Below are positions 25,739 to 34,383 of a DNA stretch of 64,000 nt, piece after piece. Position 1 is the first letter of the stretch, and each line of letters opens with the position of its first letter. Origin of the DNA: JAVBJN01 sp031546985 (GTDB lineage: Bacteria; Bacteroidota; Bacteroidia; Chitinophagales; Chitinophagaceae); the NCBI GenBank assembly GCA_031546985.1, contig JAVBJN010000022.1, positions 97,234-161,233 of the forward strand, written 5' to 3'. A model generated the notes under the pieces. That model was not told the origin of the DNA. It did no database searches and worked only from the letters and a program-made list of their open reading frames with translations. The translations under genes were made by a program, and so were the position numbers.

Positions 25739-26038
25739 ATGGAGCCGGATAAGCAAATCATCATCAACGTTTGGATAGCGGGGCGCAGCTACCGCATCAA
25801 GATCAATCCTGAAGAGGAAGAAGGGGTGCGTAAAGCGGTAAAAGTGGCCGAAGAACGGATTATGCGCCTGCGCAATTCCTACCACGGCAAAGACGACCAG
25901 GATTTTGTGGCCATGTGTCTGCTGATGTACGCATCTGATCCGCATATCTCTACCGATACCGGCAACCTGGTAATGTTTGACCTGGATGAAAAACTGCAAC
26001 GCATCCACAACATGATCGACGAAGCAATGACCGAATAA
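25739..26038 (+). CDS. zapA: Cell division protein ZapA-like
   Basis: A 99-residue protein matching the ZapA family that promotes FtsZ filament bundling at midcell. It has the N-terminal beta-strand region IIINVWIAGRSYRIKINPEEEEGVRKAVKVAEERI and the helical part with DQDFVAMCLLMYASD. It is last in the pheT-coiled coil-zapA unit and is followed by a strong terminator. Confidence 0.9.
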   Translation: MEPDKQIIINVWIAGRSYRIKINPEEEEGVRKAVKVAEERIMRLRNSYHGKDDQDFVAMCLLMYASDPHISTDTGNLVMFDLDEKLQRIHNMIDEAMTE

Positions 26039-26056
26039 GAAAATTGATCTGATATA

Positions 26057-26085
26057 CAAAAAAGCCCCGTTCAGGGGCTTTTTTG
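26057..26085 (+). terminator. Terminator after zapA
   Basis: 12-bp perfect stem CAAAAAAGCCCC (26057-26068) with GGGGCTTTTTTG (26074-26085), 5-base loop. Confidence 0.92.
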
Positions 26086-26372
26086 TTGCCCTCTGGGATT
26101 TCGTGACCTGCCTGGTCCGAAGGTCCTGCCAGGTCTAAGCGACAAATAAGCAATGGCGGGTCAGGTATTTTTATTGCTTACACCTGACAGGACTTGCAGA
26201 CCTGCCAGGTGTTCGGGAAAGATCTGATACTGTAATACTTTGTAACTCTATCATAACAGCTGCGCAGTTAACGGCTTTTGGTTACCGGCACCGATCGGTT
26301 GTTTAAATATATAGATCTGTTGACCCAATTATCCGCAATGGCGTATATCTTTATGGCAAAACTGCCAACACA
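26086..26372. repeat. CCTGCCAGGT repeats between zapA and a small orphan gene
   Basis: No gene. Copies of the CCTGCCAGGT element occur at 26105-26135 and as an imperfect palindrome at 26180-26212 (arms ACACCTGACAGG and CCTGCCAGGTGT, one mismatch). CTGCCAGGTCTAAGCGA at 26127 is nearly identical to DNA at 1995. A -7-like TATATCTTTA lies at 26343-26352. Confidence 0.6.
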
Positions 26373-26753
26373 ATGATCATTACACCTATTATCGGAAACA
26401 GCGGGGGGATTGAAGTGACAGGTGAAATCCATGAACGCTGCCTGGAGATTCTCATAGGCGAACACTTGCCTAATGTAGAGTACTGCCAGTTCAAAGATTT
26501 TAAGCTGAATGTGAGCTTTACGGTAAGCAATTTTCCTAAAGTGAATTTCAGGTTCATTAATGGTAAAATTCACAGCCGCACGTTTAGCGTAGTCAACTGC
26601 GGTACGGTTATTCTCGAAGGTGGTGAACTGGATGTGATGAACTTCCTGGTATCCAACTCAACCGGATTGGAAATGACCGGTGTGCATGGCAAGATAGAAG
26701 CCATTACGGTAAGGAATACCGCTAAGAAGATTATTGATTGCAATTGTGTATAA
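26373..26753 (+). CDS. Small beta-rich orphan protein
   Basis: A 126-residue protein with no recognised family and no signal peptide. It is made of short alternating polar/hydrophobic strands (FKLNVSFTVSNFPKVNFRFI, RTFSVVNCGTVILEGGELDVMNFLV), a pattern like a beta-helix or pentapeptide-style stack, with three Cys in the last third of the chain. It lies alone, with a near-consensus -7 box upstream and a strong terminator just downstream, which supports it being a real transcribed unit despite lack of homology. Confidence 0.6.
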   Translation: MIITPIIGNSGGIEVTGEIHERCLEILIGEHLPNVEYCQFKDFKLNVSFTVSNFPKVNFRFINGKIHSRTFSVVNCGTVILEGGELDVMNFLVSNSTGLEMTGVHGKIEAITVRNTAKKIIDCNCV

Positions 26754-26796
26754 TTAGTTGTTGTATGCAACTAACTCGATTGCTATAAATTATAAG

Positions 26797-26835
26797 AAAG
26801 GCCAATCATCCGGTTAAGGGTTGATTGGCCTTTTT
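26797..26835 (+). terminator. Terminator after the small orphan gene
   Basis: 12-bp perfect stem AAAGGCCAATCA (26797-26808) with TGATTGGCCTTT (26822-26833), 13-base loop, T5. Confidence 0.9.
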
Positions 26836-27114
26836 GTTGTTCCCGATTTATCACTGCGGGTTGTTTGTTAAAAAAGTTGTCATGCATCTTCGTGCAATAT
26901 GCTAATAAAATAGTGTCAGCTTGCACGGTTGGGGCACCATGCCGGAGCAGGATCTCTTTTGAATAAGACTTTGAGAGATACTGCTTCCTCGTACCTCAAT
27001 ACAGCATGACAGGCACTTGGTTGCGAATAAGAACTGTTTTCTGAGTGTCATTCTACATTATGAGAGCACGAGCCGGTCTGCGGCCAGGCAGGGTCTCTTT
27101 GTTGACGATTATTT
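26836..27114. other. Gap downstream of yifB with degenerate repeat-like DNA
   Basis: No gene. Pieces such as GTCATGCATCTTCG, GAGAGATACTGCTTC and AGTGTCATTCTACATTATGAG look like worn copies of the TCATTCTGAG-type intergenic repeats common in Bacteroidota. No intact unit remains. Confidence 0.4.
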
Positions 27115-28653
27115 TTACCCCGCCCAGCCTTCTCTATCCAGACTACGGTAATGAATGGCTTCTGCAATATGGTTGGTCGTGATGAGCTCGCTGGCTTCGA
27201 GATCGGCTACGGTGCGCGATACTTTTAAGATACGGTCATAAGCCCTGGCCGATAAATGCAGTTTCTCCATAGCCATTTTGAGCACTTGCTCGGCTTCGGG
27301 TAATAGTTTGCAATAGGTGTTGAGTTGTTTGGTGCTCATTTGCGCGTTGCAGTATACACCTTCCATACCTTCAAACCTTTTCAATTGTATGTTTCGGGCT
27401 TCGATAACCCGTTTGCGGATGGCTTCGCTGGGTTCTGATGTTCTTGGTGTGGTAAGATCCTTGTAGGCCACAGGTGTAACTTCAATGTGCAGGTCAATGC
27501 GGTCGAGCAAGGGCCCCGATATTTTGTTCAGGTATTTGCGCACGATTTGTGAGTTGCAGGTGCATTCTTTTTCGGGATGGGTGTAGAACCCGCAAGGGCA
27601 GGGGTTCATAGCCGCTATGAGCATGAACGATGCCGGGAAATCCAGCGCTATCCTGGCCCGCGATATGGTTACTTTTCTTTCTTCCATAGGTTGGCGCATG
27701 ACCTCCAGCACCGAGCGTTTAAACTCTGGCAGTTCGTCGAGAAACAATACGCCGTTGTGCGCCAACGAAATCTCTCCCGGTTGCGGAAAGCCACCACCAC
27801 CCACCAACGCCACATCAGAAATAGTATGGTGCGGGGAGCGGAACGGCCTGCGCGAAATAAGCGAAGCATGCTCCGGCAGTTTGCCCGCTACACTATGGAT
27901 TTTGGTGGTCTCCAAAGCCTCTGGTAATGATAAGGGCGGTAGAATGGTGGGCAGCCGTTTGGCGATCATGGTTTTGCCACCACCGGGTGGGCCAATGAGC
28001 AAGGCATTGTGTCCGCCGGCTGCAGCTATTTCCATTGCCCGCTTGGTGGTTTCCTGCCCTTTGATGTCGAAGAAATCTACATCCGATTGTAATTGCGATT
28101 CAAAAAATTCATCCCTGGTATTGACTACGACAGGCTCCAGCGCAGCTGTTTCTTTAAAGAAATCGATGACTTCGTTCAGGTGCTTTACGCCATAAGTATT
28201 AAGCTGGGTGACCATAGCGCCTTCCCTGGCATTGGATGCAGGCAGGATAAGGCCTTTAAAGCCTTCTTTGCGGGCTTGTATGGCCATAGGTAATGCACCT
28301 TTTATCGATTTAATGGCGCCATCGAGCGAAAGCTCGCCCATCATTACATATTCGTGTAAAGCCTCAGCAGGTATTTGGCCAGAGGCAGCAAGGATGCCCA
28401 CAGCGATGGGGAGGTCGTAAGCCGATCCTGCTTTTTTAATATCGGCAGGCGCCAGGTTTACCACAATTCTCATGCGAGGCATTTTCATACCAATGTTGCG
28501 GAGCGCGAGTTCGATGCGGTGCATGCTTTCTTTTACCGCGTTGTCGGGTAGGCCTACAATAACATACTGGGTACCGGAAATAATGTCTACTTCAATAGTA
28601 ATAGTCATGGCATTAACGCCGTAAACGGCGCTGCCAAAGGTTTTAACAAGCAT
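27115..28653 (-). CDS. YifB-family Mg-chelatase-like AAA+ ATPase
   Basis: A 512-residue protein of the YifB/ComM group. It has an N-terminal ChlI-like domain (LVKTFGSAVYGVNAMTI, NLAPADIKKAGSAYDLPIAVG), then the AAA+ module with Walker A IGPPGGGKTMIAKRLP, FRSPHHTISDVALVGGG, Walker B GVLFLDELPEF and the MNPCPCGFY cysteine motif, and a C-terminal helical domain (RAYDRILKVSRTVADLE). Homologues of the ComM type are hexameric helicases that promote branch migration during natural transformation; whether this one does is unknown. Single gene. Confidence 0.95.
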   Translation of the reverse strand: MLVKTFGSAVYGVNAMTITIEVDIISGTQYVIVGLPDNAVKESMHRIELALRNIGMKMPRMRIVVNLAPADIKKAGSAYDLPIAVGILAASGQIPAEALHEYVMMGELSLDGAIKSIKGALPMAIQARKEGFKGLILPASNAREGAMVTQLNTYGVKHLNEVIDFFKETAALEPVVVNTRDEFFESQLQSDVDFFDIKGQETTKRAMEIAAAGGHNALLIGPPGGGKTMIAKRLPTILPPLSLPEALETTKIHSVAGKLPEHASLISRRPFRSPHHTISDVALVGGGGFPQPGEISLAHNGVLFLDELPEFKRSVLEVMRQPMEERKVTISRARIALDFPASFMLIAAMNPCPCGFYTHPEKECTCNSQIVRKYLNKISGPLLDRIDLHIEVTPVAYKDLTTPRTSEPSEAIRKRVIEARNIQLKRFEGMEGVYCNAQMSTKQLNTYCKLLPEAEQVLKMAMEKLHLSARAYDRILKVSRTVADLEASELITTNHIAEAIHYRSLDREGWAG

Positions 28654-28798
28654 AGGTTGGGTCGGGTTTTGGTTATAACTAAGATAAGGAAACCCGCCGG
28701 TAAATGGAAATCAGGATCTAAAGTTCAAGGCCTGCTGCTGTGTAGTGTGGCGTACTGTAAATAATCATAAGGGTAAAGCCAGTCATGCGCAATTGGGC

Positions 28799-29155
28799 TT
28801 ACGCAAATACCACCAATTCTTCGCTGGTAAGGTTGCGGTAAAAATTCTGGAGTTCGTGCACATAACTGATTTTGTGCAGCGTAGTATCATTTACGGAAAC
28901 GGTCCATTGTCCGTCTGCGCCCAGCTTTACCCCAATAGTCAGGGTGTCGTGCGTTTTTGAAAACGTTACCGCGTTAATGGCTTGCATTTGCAGGCGATTG
29001 GCCAGGCGGTCTTTGTTCAGGTCTATAGCTTCGAGTTTATGGTGGTTTTTGGCCCAGAAACTAATATTGTTCACATCAATGCGAATGAGTTCTTTACCAT
29101 TTTCTCCATCAAAAAAGAAGATGTTGTTTACGCTTACTGCTGTATCCTTTACCAT
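28799..29155 (-). CDS. Small hypothetical protein
   Basis: A 118-residue protein with no recognised family, no signal peptide and no TM segment. Composition is protein-like (NNIFFFDGENGKELIRIDVNNISFWAKNH; SVNDTTLHKISYVHELQNFYRNL). ATG start, same strand as its neighbours, flanked by 145- and 102-base gaps. Kept as a probable gene because no better frame covers the stretch and its codon use resembles the neighbours. Confidence 0.55.
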   Translation of the reverse strand: MVKDTAVSVNNIFFFDGENGKELIRIDVNNISFWAKNHHKLEAIDLNKDRLANRLQMQAINAVTFSKTHDTLTIGVKLGADGQWTVSVNDTTLHKISYVHELQNFYRNLTSEELVVFA

Positions 29156-29204
29156 CCGGTAAAAATAAGCAAAAGTAGGCTTACGGCATTTTTCGCTGGT
29201 GTTG

Positions 29205-29244
29205 TAACGAAGAAAGCCAACCCTGGGGCTGGCTTTCTTCGTTA
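29205..29244 (-). terminator. 15-bp perfect hairpin after the DJ-1 gene
   Basis: Arms 29205-29219 (TAACGAAGAAAGCCA) and 29230-29244 (TGGCTTTCTTCGTTA), 10-base loop. It lies 13 bases past the stop of the minus-strand DJ-1/PfpI gene. There is no T-run after it, so it may be a transcript-stabilising hairpin rather than an intrinsic terminator. Confidence 0.6.
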
Positions 29245-29257
29245 TGCTGACATCAAT

Positions 29258-30034
29258 CTATTTCTTTAAAACTTGCAGCATGGCCTCGCCCACACCTGCG
29301 GCAGATGCAGGGTTTTGCCCGGTAACCAACCGGCCATCGGTAACCACATGCGGCTGCCAGAGTCCTGATTTTTCAAACCTGGCACCGCGCTCAATCAATT
29401 TGCTTTCGAGCAGGAAGGGCACTACTTTTTCCAGTCCTACGGCGGTTTCTTCTTCGTTGGTAAAGGCATTTACATGTTTGCCATCAACAAGGTATTTGCC
29501 GTCTTTCAGTTTTACATTTACGAGTCCCGCAGGGCCGTGGCATACCGCGCCTACTGTGCCGCCCTGGTCGTAAATATCGGCGGCAATTTTAGACAGCGCA
29601 GCATTGTCTGCCAGGTCCCACATGGCACCGTGGCCACCTGCAAAATACACCGCCGCGTAGTCTTTGGTATTTACATCGCCGGGTTTCATGCTGTTGTCTA
29701 TTTTGTTGTGCGCATCCTTATCGTCCCAGAATTTTTTGTTGATAGGATCGTCGAGGTTAAAACCATCTACAGGCGGTTTACCACCTTTGGGACTTACAAA
29801 ATCGATTTCGTAACCTGCGTTGTGCAATACCTCCCAGGGATGGCTTACTTCGCCTAAATAATAACCGGTGGGTTCTCCGGTGCTGCCTTTGGTGTCGTGG
29901 CTGGTTACCACAAATAAGATCTTTTGTTTCATGTTTTTGGGGTGTTTGGATTGTGCGTGAATGTTGGTTATGCCTGAAAAAATCGTGCCGCTCAGCAGCA
30001 GTAATGTAAACAGGCTTAAAAGATTCCTTTTCAT
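29258..30034 (-). CDS. Exported DJ-1/PfpI family protein (Hsp31-like)
   Basis: A 258-residue protein with an N-terminal signal peptide (LLSLFTLLLLSGTIFSG) and a DJ-1/PfpI domain of the Hsp31/class-I-amidotransferase-like group. The domain shows ILFVVTSHD, GYYLGEVSHPWEVLHNAGYEIDFVSPKGG, the acidic DYAAVYFAGGHGAMWDL, and the nucleophile elbow TVGAVCHGPAGLVNV with its Cys. Relatives act as glyoxalase III, deglycase or chaperone; an exported version is less usual. The ATG at 30034 is chosen because it starts the signal peptide. A CRP-consensus palindrome lies 77 bp upstream, at the 3' end of a Crp-family gene on the same strand. Confidence 0.9.
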   Translation of the reverse strand: MKRNLLSLFTLLLLSGTIFSGITNIHAQSKHPKNMKQKILFVVTSHDTKGSTGEPTGYYLGEVSHPWEVLHNAGYEIDFVSPKGGKPPVDGFNLDDPINKKFWDDKDAHNKIDNSMKPGDVNTKDYAAVYFAGGHGAMWDLADNAALSKIAADIYDQGGTVGAVCHGPAGLVNVKLKDGKYLVDGKHVNAFTNEEETAVGLEKVVPFLLESKLIERGARFEKSGLWQPHVVTDGRLVTGQNPASAAGVGEAMLQVLKK

Positions 30035-30110
30035 CAGCAATATGTTTTGTTTTGCTTCACAAAGTTGCGCACAATACACCGGCTGGCACAGGACAATCCG
30101 CACGGTTTTA

Positions 30111-30128
30111 GTGTGATGCAGATCACAC
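30111..30128. promoter_or_regulatory. Perfect CRP-type palindrome
   Basis: GTGTGATGCAGATCACAC contains TGTGA-N6-TCACA, the exact consensus half-sites of Escherichia coli CRP. It overlaps the stop codon of the Crp-family gene and lies 77 bp upstream of the DJ-1/PfpI start codon. The regulator of this site is probably a Crp/Fnr-family protein, possibly the neighbouring one. Confidence 0.55.
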
Positions 30129-30686
30129 CGACAGGCGGCTCAGTGTTTCGCGCGATACACCCAGGTAGGCGGCAATCTGGGTTTTAGGTACTCTTTGCAG
30201 CAGTTGTGGATATTGGTTCATCAGCAGCAAATACCGTTCCTTAGCATTGTTGTTGAGCAGCGATAAAATGCGTTGCTGCAAACCTATGTAACCCATATTC
30301 GATTTCCGGCGAAAAAAGTGCTCCATCTTATGCAGATCGGCACACAGCTTCTCTTTATTGGCCATTGAAATGCACAACACTTCTGTATTTTCGAGGCAAC
30401 TGATCTGTAACGTGGCCGGGGCTTGCCGGGTATGTGCCTGGTAGTCGGATACCCACCAATTTTCCATCGCGAACTGGAGAATGTGCTCCTTACCTTCGGG
30501 ATCGGTATGGTACGCTTTTACCAAGCCTTTTACTACAAAATGATCCAGCGGCGATGGGTCGCCTTCCTGCACCAGGAACTGGTGTTTCTTCAATTTTTTG
30601 GGCCTGAAATGCGATAGAATATAGTCAAATTCCGCATCGGTAAGCGGTGTAATCTCTTCAATATGTTGTCGTAATGCCTGGCTCAT
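30123..30686 (-). CDS. Crp/Fnr-family transcriptional regulator
   Basis: A 187-residue regulator. It has an N-terminal cNMP-binding-type jelly roll (LSHFRPKKLKKHQFLVQEGDPS, VVKGLVKAYHTDPEGKEHILQFA) and a C-terminal helix-turn-helix (TQIAAYLGVSRETLSRLSV). This is the common Bacteroidota type that probably does not bind cAMP with the classical residues, as the RxS phosphate-binding motif is absent. The protein ends almost immediately after the recognition helix, as usual in this group. Same strand as the DJ-1 gene 88 bases downstream, with a CRP-type palindrome between. Confidence 0.9.
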   Translation of the reverse strand: MSQALRQHIEEITPLTDAEFDYILSHFRPKKLKKHQFLVQEGDPSPLDHFVVKGLVKAYHTDPEGKEHILQFAMENWWVSDYQAHTRQAPATLQISCLENTEVLCISMANKEKLCADLHKMEHFFRRKSNMGYIGLQQRILSLLNNNAKERYLLLMNQYPQLLQRVPKTQIAAYLGVSRETLSRLSV

Positions 30687-30913
30687 CTATACTTAGGGTG
30701 TGGATACTAAGTTCCGTATTTTATGCTTACCGGGACCAGCAGCATTAAACGGGCACGATGTATGTACGGTATAATGGGTAACCATTGCATAAGCTGGTTG
30801 CACAATCTGTTGTAAATTTGATTGGACTTTAATGGCATTGGCTGGCTTTTCCGCAGTTGGGCTATATTTTCTTCGCCTGGTTTTCCGCACTGTTTCATCC
30901 ATAAATCTCCGTT

Positions 30914-32647
30914 ATGAAAACAGCCTTCTGGATTACCCTCATTTGTACAGGTCTCGCCGCCTCGGCCTGGTCGGCCTACCACGATACTGCAAGTGACACT
31001 CTTACTTACGAACCCATGCCTGAGCCACGGTACTTCTGTGCGGCCACGATGCCCGAAGATGCATTGCCGGCAAGCAGTGCCGCACCTGAATTTAATGTGG
31101 TGCAATTGCCTTTTACCATTGCCAGTACATCTGCCAGGGCACGTAAGATGTTTAATCAGGGATTGGTATTGGCTTATGGTTTTAACCACGATGAAGCGGA
31201 GCGCTCGTTCCGTGCAGCGGCAGAGGCCGATCCCCGTTGCGGTATAGCCTGGTGGGGTGTAGCATTGGTCATGGGCCCCAACATTAATATGCCTATGGAT
31301 ACCGCCCGTTTGCGGCAGGCCAATATAGCGGTGAACGAAGCCATGGCCAGGCTCACCTTTGCCTCGCCCAAAGAAAGGTTGCTGATACAGGCTTTGCGCA
31401 GCCGTTACCCTTACGATAGCCTTATGAGCAAAAAACAGGACCCGTTTAACAATGCTTATGCTAATGAGATGAAGAAGGTGTACACTGCTTACCCCGATGA
31501 TGCCGACATTGCAACATTGTATGCCGAAGCGCTGATGGATCTGCATCCCTGGAATTATTGGGGTGTGGATGGAAAGCCTTTGTCCTGGACCAACGAAATT
31601 CTGACAGTACTGCGTCGTGCCATAAAGATCAGCCCTTCGCACCCGGGTGCCAATCACCTGTATATTCATGCTATAGAAGCCTCGCCCAATGCTGTGCAGG
31701 CATTGCCCAGTGCCCGCCTGCTCGAAGATTTGGTGCCTGTGGCAGGCCACCTGGTGCATATGCCTTCGCATATTTACATCCGCACCGGAAGATACCACGA
31801 GGGTTCGCTGTCTAATGAACGAGCTATTACGGCTGATAGCCTGTATATAACCCGTAATAAAGTTCAGGGCATTTACCCAACCATGTATTACACCCACAAC
31901 TATCATTTCCTGATGGCTACCAGTATGTTGGAAGGCAATACGGGTAAGTGTTTGCAGGTAGCGATGCAGGTACAACAAATGGTAGATCCTGCGGTGATGA
32001 AACAAGCGGGTATGGAAACGTTTCAGCACATTTACATTACACCTTATTATGTAATGGTACAGCTGGCTCGTTGGGATGATATTCTGCAATTGCCGGAACC
32101 GGATAAAGACCTGCTGTACCCACGTGCGATCTGGCATTACACGCGGGGCATGGCTTTGGTGGGTAAGGAACAATGGAAACAGGCCATGGGAGAGTGGCAG
32201 CAGGTAGAAATACTATTGCATGATACCAGTCTCAAAAACATGATATTGTTTGGGCTGAATCCTGCCGATCAGTTGGTGAAGATTGCTTCGCTGAATTTGA
32301 GAGGTGCGCTGGCTTATGCCCATAAAGATTATTCGCTGGCAGAAAGTTATTACCGTGATGCGGTAAGTGCAGAAGATCGTTTGAAATATAATGAGCCACC
32401 GGATTGGATGTATTCTTCGCGCCTGCAATTGGGCGATATGCTGCTGAATATGCGTAAGTATGGCGCTGCAAAAGAGGTGTTTGCAGAAGATCTGAAAAAA
32501 TACCCTTCGAACGGGTGGGCATTAAAAGGCCTGGAACTCGCCTACCGGGGGTTGTATGCATCAGCCCAGGCAGATTCTGTTAATGCGTTGTATGCAGATG
32601 CCTGGAAATGGGCTGATGTGCAGCTAACAGGCCCCAGGTTGAAATGA
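30914..32647 (+). CDS. Exported TPR-repeat protein
   Basis: A 577-residue protein with a signal peptide (WITLICTGLAASAWSA) and several tetratricopeptide-like helical repeats: ARKMFNQGLVLAYGFNHDEAERSFRAAAEADP, ALAYAHKDYSLAESYYRDAVSAE and AAKEVFAEDLKKYPSNGWALKGL. The central part (DADIATLYAEALMDLHPWNYW, HPGANHLYIHAIEAS, HMPSHIYIRTGRYHEG) has conserved His and Trp positions of a periplasmic family often annotated only as tetratricopeptide repeat protein. Function unknown. TAAATTTG at 30813-30820 matches the -7 consensus, without a well-spaced TTG. A long antisense frame covers much of the gene and is a shadow. Confidence 0.85.
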   Translation: MKTAFWITLICTGLAASAWSAYHDTASDTLTYEPMPEPRYFCAATMPEDALPASSAAPEFNVVQLPFTIASTSARARKMFNQGLVLAYGFNHDEAERSFRAAAEADPRCGIAWWGVALVMGPNINMPMDTARLRQANIAVNEAMARLTFASPKERLLIQALRSRYPYDSLMSKKQDPFNNAYANEMKKVYTAYPDDADIATLYAEALMDLHPWNYWGVDGKPLSWTNEILTVLRRAIKISPSHPGANHLYIHAIEASPNAVQALPSARLLEDLVPVAGHLVHMPSHIYIRTGRYHEGSLSNERAITADSLYITRNKVQGIYPTMYYTHNYHFLMATSMLEGNTGKCLQVAMQVQQMVDPAVMKQAGMETFQHIYITPYYVMVQLARWDDILQLPEPDKDLLYPRAIWHYTRGMALVGKEQWKQAMGEWQQVEILLHDTSLKNMILFGLNPADQLVKIASLNLRGALAYAHKDYSLAESYYRDAVSAEDRLKYNEPPDWMYSSRLQLGDMLLNMRKYGAAKEVFAEDLKKYPSNGWALKGLELAYRGLYASAQADSVNALYADAWKWADVQLTGPRLK

Positions 32648-33069
32648 AGCAGCTACTCATCTGCCAGGTGTGTGGAATTGAAATTGCTCACGGCGGCCCA
32701 GCGAAGCGGCGGGATTTTCTGCGTGGTTAGTATGTTTTCATTAATGCCGGACATCTGCGTAATCTGCGTGCTGTTCCTTCTGCGAGATCTGCGGGAAATA
32801 AAAAATAGGATGTTTTCTATAGAGACTTCAAGTTAAAAAGCTCACGGGAGCCTGTCCCGCCCAATGCGGGGACACAGCGGCGCGGCGGGATCGTCTGCGC
32901 AATCTGCATGCTGTTCCTTCTGCGCATACCTGCGGGAAATAAAAAGCAGGATGTTTTCCGAAGAGACTTCAGATTGAATTGCTCACGGCGGCCCAGCGAA
33001 GCAGAGAGATCGGTAGGTCTCAGTGATGCATTATCGATGCACTAAGGTTGAAATTCCGGTTAAATTGAT
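32648..33069. repeat. Intergenic array of ~80-bp and ~30-bp direct repeats
   Basis: No gene. A unit of about 80 bp (CTGCGTAATCTGCGTGCTG ... GAGACTTCAAGTT) at about 32757-32836 returns imperfectly at about 32897-32976. A second unit, ATTGCTCACGGCGGCCCAGC, starts near 32675 and returns near 32976. The block therefore looks like a tandem pair of a longer element of about 300 bp. Confidence 0.7.
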
Positions 33070-34383
33070 CTACGCCAGTAGTTTGTCTATACCTTCTCTT
33101 TTAAGAATGAGCAGACCCAGTTTTTCATCGCTTACGCCATCTTTGAGCTGGTAAGTGTATTCGAAATGATCGTCGTCGTACAGCTTGGTTTCAAAATACT
33201 TGAAGTGGATTTTAGGATGTTCATCAAAGTGTACCGCTACTTCGTGCAGGTGTGTGCTGAGTACAAAAATGCAATTCTTCCTTTTCAGCAGCCCATCCAT
33301 AACTGTTACAGAGCAGGCCAGTGCATCGGTATGGTTGGTGCCGCGAAACATTTCATCCATCAGCACCAGCCAGTTGCCCGGTTGGTTAATCTGGCGAATG
33401 GTGGCGCCCACACGTTGCACTTCATTAAAGAAATAACTCTCGCCTTTAAAAATATTGTCGGTTACATTAATGTTGGTGCAAATGCCCTCGTAAAAGCTCA
33501 ACCGCATAGCCGCAGCAGGCACGGCCATGCCCAGGTGCGCCATGTATACAGCTGCACCCAACGAGCGGATAAAGGTACTTTTGCCGCTCATATTGGCACC
33601 GGTTAAAAAGAGGAAAGGATGTGAAGTGTCTGCATCCAAAGTATAACTCACTGCATCGGGCAGCAGCGGGTGAAACAGATTTTGGGTTTCGAACAAAGGT
33701 TCATCGCTTTTCAGCAACTCCGGAAAAGTGAAATGCATTTCTTTACCCACCTTAGCCAGGCTAAACCAGGAATCGAGCTTAAAAAAGTTTTCCATCATCA
33801 ACCGGAGGCTTCGCTTGGCTTTGCGGCGAATGAGATGATCGGTTTGAAGGGTGTAGCGGGCCTGCAGCAATTTGTCTTTCTGGATTTCGGGCAGGTGCTC
33901 GGCCTGTAGCACATCGTTCAGCTGCTTGAGGCATTGCTGCAATTGGGCAGGCGTTTCTTTGTCCTTAAAGTAATCGAGCATCTGTTGCAACCCCCCCATA
34001 AAATCGGCGGTCTGCTCTACAGAAAACCGGATGAGGTTAAAATCGGTACGGTTAATGTTTTTGGTGAACCATGCTTTGAAAATGAGCATGGGGTCGTGCA
34101 GTTGTTCAATACAAGGCAGGTTGCTTTCCAGGTATTTTTCCAGCATCACAATGGTGCCATTGGTAATCTGTACGGGCCATGCCTGCAGGTGAGTGGTCAG
34201 GTACCGCACGGTGTCCTGCTGGGCAAGGATCTGTTCCGGCGTGTCGAGGCCATTCCGGAACAGATCGAGCAATTTTTTGCGGCCGCCATTGGTGGCGCTG
34301 CGGTCCAGCCTGTAAAACAGGGCGTATTCGTCTTCGGTACTGAAGAACGAAAGATCCTCAAGTGTTTGTTTATCTAAATGCAT
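33070..34383 (-). CDS. MutS-family ATPase lacking the mismatch-recognition domain
   Basis: A 437-residue protein with only the MutS core (lever/clamp helices, residues ~1-230) and the ABC-type ATPase domain. The ATPase shows Walker A LTGANMSGKSTFIRSLG (~262-275), signature-like GESYFFNEVQRV, Walker B WLVLMDEMFRGTN and the His switch in LSTHLHEVA. It has no N-terminal mismatch-binding (FxE) domain and no Smr domain, so it is not MutS1 or MutS2. Such short MutS-like proteins are common in Bacteroidota, with unknown roles in DNA transactions. Its ATG overlaps the dihydroorotase stop by one base (TAATG). Confidence 0.9.
   Translation of the reverse strand: MHLDKQTLEDLSFFSTEDEYALFYRLDRSATNGGRKKLLDLFRNGLDTPEQILAQQDTVRYLTTHLQAWPVQITNGTIVMLEKYLESNLPCIEQLHDPMLIFKAWFTKNINRTDFNLIRFSVEQTADFMGGLQQMLDYFKDKETPAQLQQCLKQLNDVLQAEHLPEIQKDKLLQARYTLQTDHLIRRKAKRSLRLMMENFFKLDSWFSLAKVGKEMHFTFPELLKSDEPLFETQNLFHPLLPDAVSYTLDADTSHPFLFLTGANMSGKSTFIRSLGAAVYMAHLGMAVPAAAMRLSFYEGICTNINVTDNIFKGESYFFNEVQRVGATIRQINQPGNWLVLMDEMFRGTNHTDALACSVTVMDGLLKRKNCIFVLSTHLHEVAVHFDEHPKIHFKYFETKLYDDDHFEYTYQLKDGVSDEKLGLLILKREGIDKLLA

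Noticed and set aside
26039..26372. 6S RNA downstream of zapA
   Set aside because: 6S RNA often follows zapA in other phyla, but no long bulged hairpin is visible here, only a terminator and repeats.
30707..32173. 488-codon open frame on the minus strand opposite the TPR gene
   Set aside because: It is antisense to a well-supported exported TPR protein, and its translation is rich in His/Arg/Gln without any domain or signal. A shadow frame.
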